Positions 8,137-10,694 of a stretch of DNA of 10,694 nucleotides are shown piece by piece (position 1 is the first letter of the stretch; each line of letters begins with the position of its first letter). The notes beneath the pieces were generated by a model. The model worked only from the letters and a program-made list of their open reading frames with translations. It did not search any database and was not told the origin of the DNA. The position numbers and the translations under genes were made by a program. The DNA comes from Euperipatoides rowelli (Eukaryota > Onychophora > Udeonychophora > Euonychophora > Peripatopsidae): NCBI GenBank assembly GCA_003024985.2, contig PXIH01S0008339.1; one strand, given 5' to 3'.

Positions 8137-8527
8137 GATCTCATACAGATCCTAGGATTATCTGCTTGAGATTACATGATGATCTTGAAAATTTAGATTC
8201 CAAGTTGAAATTTACAGTATCTGATCCCAAACTGATGTCTCTCATATACTGTTGATATAACATATCTCTTGTTAATCTAATTCATTTGTTGTAATAATTT
8301 TGGAACGTCGTATACATTTCTATTAAATACTATATAAGATCATATATTTATATCACTTATCATGTAGATCTGTTATTAATATCACATTCATTTGATTGCA
8401 TTTATAAATAATTTTAAAGTTCTCATGTTGACCACTATAACAATCAAATATTTCTTTGATGTTCTATATTATATTAACCAAACTCAATAATAGAAGATCC
8501 CATTCAGATCTTATATTATTGTAATCG
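8137..8527. repeat. GATC-rich decayed repeat region, left part
   Basis: GATC occurs at 8137, 8148, 8181, 8223, 8338, 8367, 8506 and 8517. Two pairs are exactly 11 bases apart and fit GATCYCATNNNGATCY: gatctcatacagatcc (8137) and gatcccattcagatct (8506). A looser case is gatcccaaactgatg at 8223. The right part (9146-9319) shows the same unit more clearly, so I read both as remains of one array of 11-bp units. Confidence 0.45.
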
Positions 8528-9135
8528 AAATGCTATGAAACCCCAATAAATCTCACTTATATTTTGGATTAAGGCTCATTTATACTTGTAAGCAAAGCTC
8601 ACTGTTATGTAAAAAATGGGGAGTCCTCCATGAGATGCAGACTGTTGCAATAAAACATGAGCAATTAAAGGACAAACAACCATCCGCCATCATTATATAT
8701 TATTGAAAAATTCCAAACCTTACTCAGACCTATTTATTCAATCTCCGTCTTGTTAGCTGTTAAAACAATCATATCTTCTGTTTTCTAAGTAGAGGGCAGC
8801 ACACTCTACTTAGAAAATTGATTTAGTTTGAAAACATCGTATTTGAAAACGGTTTTCATAAAGCAGTAAAATAAAATATTTCAAACAAAACTCCGACGCT
8901 TATTGGAATTCATTTGCTGCTCATCTGTTGGAAATAAGAGCAAGAATATGATTGGCTATTGTATTGGGCAATTTCTTTGATTCTGGACCAAACATTGCAC
9001 AAACTAGGAACAAATTTGAGCATGCATGGCCATTTACGAGATAAACCAAAACAGATCGGAGACATGTTGTGTAAAGGTATAAATGAGTCTTTAATCTTCA
9101 TGATAATCCCAATTTTCATTGTTGATGTCATTTCA
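8528..9135. other. Probable insertion of unknown type splitting the GATC-rich array
   Basis: The 608 bases here hold only one GATC against 17 in the flanks, and are somewhat richer in G and C. The 10-base sequence atcttatatt stands at both edges (8518-8527 and 9136-9145), as a target-site duplication would, although it could also be the array unit itself. Inside are a 14-bp-stem hairpin (8782-8818) and two modest plus-strand open frames: 8549-8706 (includes KWGVLHEMQTVAIKHEQLKD) and 8938-9147 (includes LDQTLHKLGTNLSMHGHL). A minus-strand frame overlaps the second (8910-9131). None matches a family I know. A dead mobile element fits, but it is unproven. Confidence 0.3.
8782..8818. repeat. Perfect 14-bp-stem inverted repeat, 9-base loop
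   Basis: ttttctaagtagag (8782-8795) and ctctacttagaaaa (8805-8818) are exact reverse complements around the loop ggcagcaca. A second small palindrome, tgaaaac/gttttca around one G, follows at 8844-8858. A structural hairpin near a transposon end, or the centre of a palindromic element, are options. The stem is too short for a usual animal microRNA precursor. Confidence 0.75.
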
Positions 9136-9145
9136 ATCTTATATT

Positions 9146-9319
9146 GATCTTATTAAAGCCTTAGATCTCATGGTGATCTCATGCAGATAGCAAACATGGT
9201 GATCACACTTAAATCACTCCACTTTTTTTATAACAACACTTATTTGTATACCTTATTGATCTCATTAAGATCTCATTGGATGATCTCATGATCCAACACA
9301 GCTCTCATATTGATCTCAT
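9146..9319 (+). repeat. Degenerate array of an 11-bp unit, GATCTCATNNN
   Basis: GATCTCAT occurs exactly at 9164, 9175, 9258, 9269, 9282 and 9312, with a near copy (gatcttat) at 9146. Spacings of 11 recur (9164/9175, 9258/9269), with 13 and 8 nearby. Three longer segments also resemble one another: attgatcttattaaag (9144), attgatctcattaag (9256) and attgatctcattgaa (9310). Eleven bases is close to one helical turn, so the motif falls on one face of the DNA. This may be a decayed satellite or a cluster of sites for a sequence-specific protein. The repetition is seen directly; function is unknown. Confidence 0.6.
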
Positions 9320-9584
9320 TGAAATTCTCATTTTTTCATTTCTTTTCACTGCAATTTGTTAACAAATGTTCAAATATTGTCAAATTATTGTAAAAGAATA
9401 ATTTATTGAAGTTGGTGATTCTATTATGTATTTATTTTATGTATTTTATTTGATTGTAGATTCTTTGTATTTTTGTATTATATTTATTATGCATAATAAA
9501 TTTATTTTTGCACTGATTTAATGTTTTGTGAAATTTGCATTAAGTTTTTTTTTTTTAATTACTAATATAAAAATTATGTAAAAT
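9320..9584. other. AT-rich non-coding spacer
   Basis: Nothing gene-like is present. The stretch contains repeated tatttattt-type runs (9421-9500), a tatgcata palindrome near 9489 and T12 at 9545-9556. Confidence 0.55.
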
Positions 9585-9812
9585 GGACCTGTGGGATTGG
9601 TTAAACAGTTTTGATAACCGGCTCAGCACTCCTGTAATCCCAAGGTCACATGTTTGAATCCGGAACAAGACCTTTTCCGAATTATACATGTACAAGTTGA
9701 ATCTGTTATTTTTCATGATTTTCTATATTCCAATGTAGTATTTGTAACCTGGAATTATGTCAAAGGATTATATACTGTACTTGAATTTAATTGATTTGTT
9801 AAAAAAAAAAAT
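9585..9812 (+). mobile_element. Old tRNA-derived SINE, related to the SINE at 9837
   Basis: The head tgggattggttaaaca (from 9592) resembles a tRNA A box, and tgtttgaatcc (9651-9661) matches 9 of 11 positions of the B box GGTTCGANTCC. Downstream, gaccttttccgaattatacatgta aligns with accttttcccccggattagaccatgta in the second element, and gtaacct...tatactgt aligns with its 3' part. An A11 run at 9801-9811 is a likely tail. The A-to-B box spacing of 59 bases is longer than in a tRNA. No clear target-site duplication is visible, in keeping with greater age. Such elements use the retrotransposition machinery of a LINE partner; which one is unknown. Confidence 0.6.
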
Positions 9813-9897
9813 AGTTAAAAATATAAATTCCAGACAGCAGCCCTAGTTGGGTGATCAAGGTAGCTTGCTTGGCACTCTGGCGCTCAGGTAAGTCGCT

Positions 9898-9908
9898 GGT
9901 TCAAATCC
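9898..9908 (+). promoter_or_regulatory. RNA polymerase III B box of the SINE
   Basis: ggttcaaatcc matches every position of the consensus GGTTCRANNCC. It lies 61 bases inside the SINE's 5' end and 37 bases after the start of the A-box-like sequence. Confidence 0.75.
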
Positions 9909-10068
9909 CAGGCAACCTTTTCCCCCGGATTAGACCATGTAGGCTACTTGCAGAATATGTTTTTTGGCTTATTTCTCTAAGAAGAAATTGTCCAGTTTAT
10001 ATGAAAGTGAAATGAAGAATGGGTATTGATCTGTTAATATCGTAACCTCCCTTAAGTAATAAAAGAAT

Positions 10069-10091
10069 ATTTCCTCACTGTCCGAGGAAAT
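10069..10091. repeat. 8-bp-stem hairpin in the SINE 3' region
   Basis: atttcctc (10069-10076) and gaggaaat (10084-10091) are exact reverse complements around a loop of seven. The position, just before the A-rich tail, is where some SINEs and their LINE partners carry a 3' stem-loop read by the reverse transcriptase. That role is inferred. Confidence 0.55.
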
Positions 10092-10115
10092 TTATTTAAA
10101 AAACAATTCCAGACA

Positions 10116-10351
10116 CTGAACACAAATAGCTAATTGGATAACGTGTGACTCTATACCAAATATTGAGTGCCAAATATTTGGAGAAAACCATATGGAACAA
10201 AAATATTAAGGACTTTTTAATAAAGATAAAGATTGGAATTTCAGTAAAGGTCACATATAATGAAAACACAAGCTCACCTCAAGCTTACATTGAGCGTGTA
10301 TTTCCCAACTTTGACTTTTTCATTTTTGAAGTCTATGTCTCATGTTTTATT
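10116..10351. other. Spacer between the SINE and the transposon end
   Basis: No gene is recognisable. A perfect 12-base palindrome, ccaaatatttgg, lies at 10170-10181, and ccaaatatt also occurs about 15 bases upstream. The plus-strand open frame 10145-10549 crosses from this spacer into the transposon end and is treated as chance. Confidence 0.45.
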
Positions 10352-10694
10352 AGGGTTGCCAGGCGTCCCTGTTTTCCGGGATTGTCCCGATTTTTGGCCT
10401 CAATTCCCTGTGTCCCGATAAGAGGTTTCGGGACCGTCGAATATCCTGGTTTATCAAAAGTAATAAAAAAATATCCTAGAAATCGCGTTTTTTCGCTTGT
10501 TTTGAATCCATTCAAAGGAATGCTTAATAATAAATTAATAATTTGTTAAACTAAACCTAACTACCGAGGTTAATATTATATTAGTGAAACTTTAGTTCTT
10601 TGTGTCACTTCAGTGCAATCACTCTTTAAAATAACATTTATTTTCTCACGCTAAGTTTCAAGATATGATAAAAATGGCTTCTCCTTCACTTCGG
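10352..10694. mobile_element. GC-rich terminus of a DNA transposon, probably hAT-like, cut by the right edge
   Basis: From agggttgccaggcgtccctg onwards composition changes sharply, with repeated tcccg/cggga motifs up to about 10450. These make nested hairpins: cggga/tcccg (10377-10389) and gtcccga/tcgggac (10412-10434). Termini starting (C)AGGGTTGCCA with tcccg-rich subterminal repeats are, from memory, typical of animal hAT-type elements; this is recall, not a search result. The matching far end is not in the window. Near the edge an open frame runs from 10635 and has in-frame ATGs at 10665 and 10674, the second in a good start context (aaaatgg). It could open a transposase gene beyond the window. 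Confidence 0.5.

Larger units (their letters stand above)
9837..10104 (+). mobile_element. tRNA-derived SINE with an exact 11-bp target-site duplication
   Basis: The 11 bases aattccagaca occur at 9826-9836 and again at 10105-10115, exactly flanking this 268-base segment. The head carries an A-box-like tagcttgcttgg (9861-9872) and a perfect B box ggttcaaatcc (9898-9908). The T-arm stem does not close properly around the standard loop, so this is a tRNA-derived SINE head, not a tRNA gene. The body shares accttttcc...ggatta...catgta and gtaacct blocks with the SINE at 9585. A perfect 8-bp hairpin (atttcctc/gaggaaat, 10069-10091) stands near the 3' end, then tttatttaaaaaac precedes the duplication. 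A T6 run at 9960-9965 inside the body would tend to stop RNA polymerase III. Confidence 0.8.

Noticed and set aside
7987-8169. Plus-strand open frame, 60 codons
   Set aside because: It crosses the right inverted repeat and leaves the element, so it cannot be an ancestral gene of either.
4412-8601. Shared taagcaaagct at about 4410 and 8590
   Set aside because: It is an 11-mer with unrelated flanks, within chance expectation over this distance.
8910-9147. Overlapping open frames on both strands
   Set aside because: Neither matches a known protein, both rely on modest length only, and they cannot both be real. They are mentioned within the possible insertion at 8528-9135 and not called as genes.
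9853-9915. Functional tRNA gene
   Set aside because: The B box is perfect, but the T-stem pairs at only two positions around the standard loop and no convincing acceptor or anticodon stem forms. The target-site duplication shows it is a SINE.
10170-10181. CArG box (MADS/SRF site) in ccaaatatttgg
   Set aside because: The A/T core is eight bases and a CArG box needs six; no promoter context was seen.
10145-10549. Longest open frame in the window, 134 codons, plus strand
   Set aside because: It starts with TTG in unique spacer and runs across the boundary into the transposon terminus, where hairpin-forming repeats happen to stay open. The overlapping minus frame 10333-10515 has the same cause.

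Overview
This window reads as non-coding DNA from an AT-rich animal nuclear genome, most likely an invertebrate. GC content is roughly a quarter to 30 percent by eye. There is no prokaryotic gene layout and no convincing host exon. What can be recognised is typical of metazoan genomes: a decayed reverse transcriptase tail from a non-LTR retrotransposon, two related tRNA-headed SINEs, a terminal-inverted-repeat element carrying a minisatellite, and the GC-rich end of a DNA transposon. The species cannot be named from the sequence.

Layout. 1-383 (minus) is the C-terminal part of a non-LTR retrotransposon ORF2, broken by two frameshifts and running off the left edge. 740-845 is a GC-elevated island, followed by a 64-bp tandem duplication (852-985). 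986-7399 is mostly AT-rich filler with homopolymer runs, a strong hairpin pair (2395-2450), a dispersed repeat pair (2785-2875 and 4194-4279), a pyrimidine/C tract (5431-5466) and a small GC-elevated island (5998-6143). 7400-8101 is a composite element: two perfect 25-bp inverted repeats enclosing six copies of an ~80-bp minisatellite. 8137-9319 is strongly enriched in GATC and carries degenerate copies of an 11-bp phased unit, GATCTCATNNN. This array appears split by about 600 bp of different DNA (8528-9135) that holds a 14-bp-stem hairpin. 9585-9812 is an old SINE. 9837-10104 is a better-preserved relative with an exact 11-bp target-site duplication. From 10352 to the right edge lies the GC-rich terminus of a probable hAT-type DNA transposon, with an in-frame ATG close to the edge.

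No set of genes here works together. The window is a record of successive transposon insertions and local tandem amplification. The observations most worth following up are the inverted-repeat element with its telomere-like minisatellite, the 11-bp phased GATC array next to it, and the SINE pair that shares a conserved region downstream of the tRNA head.
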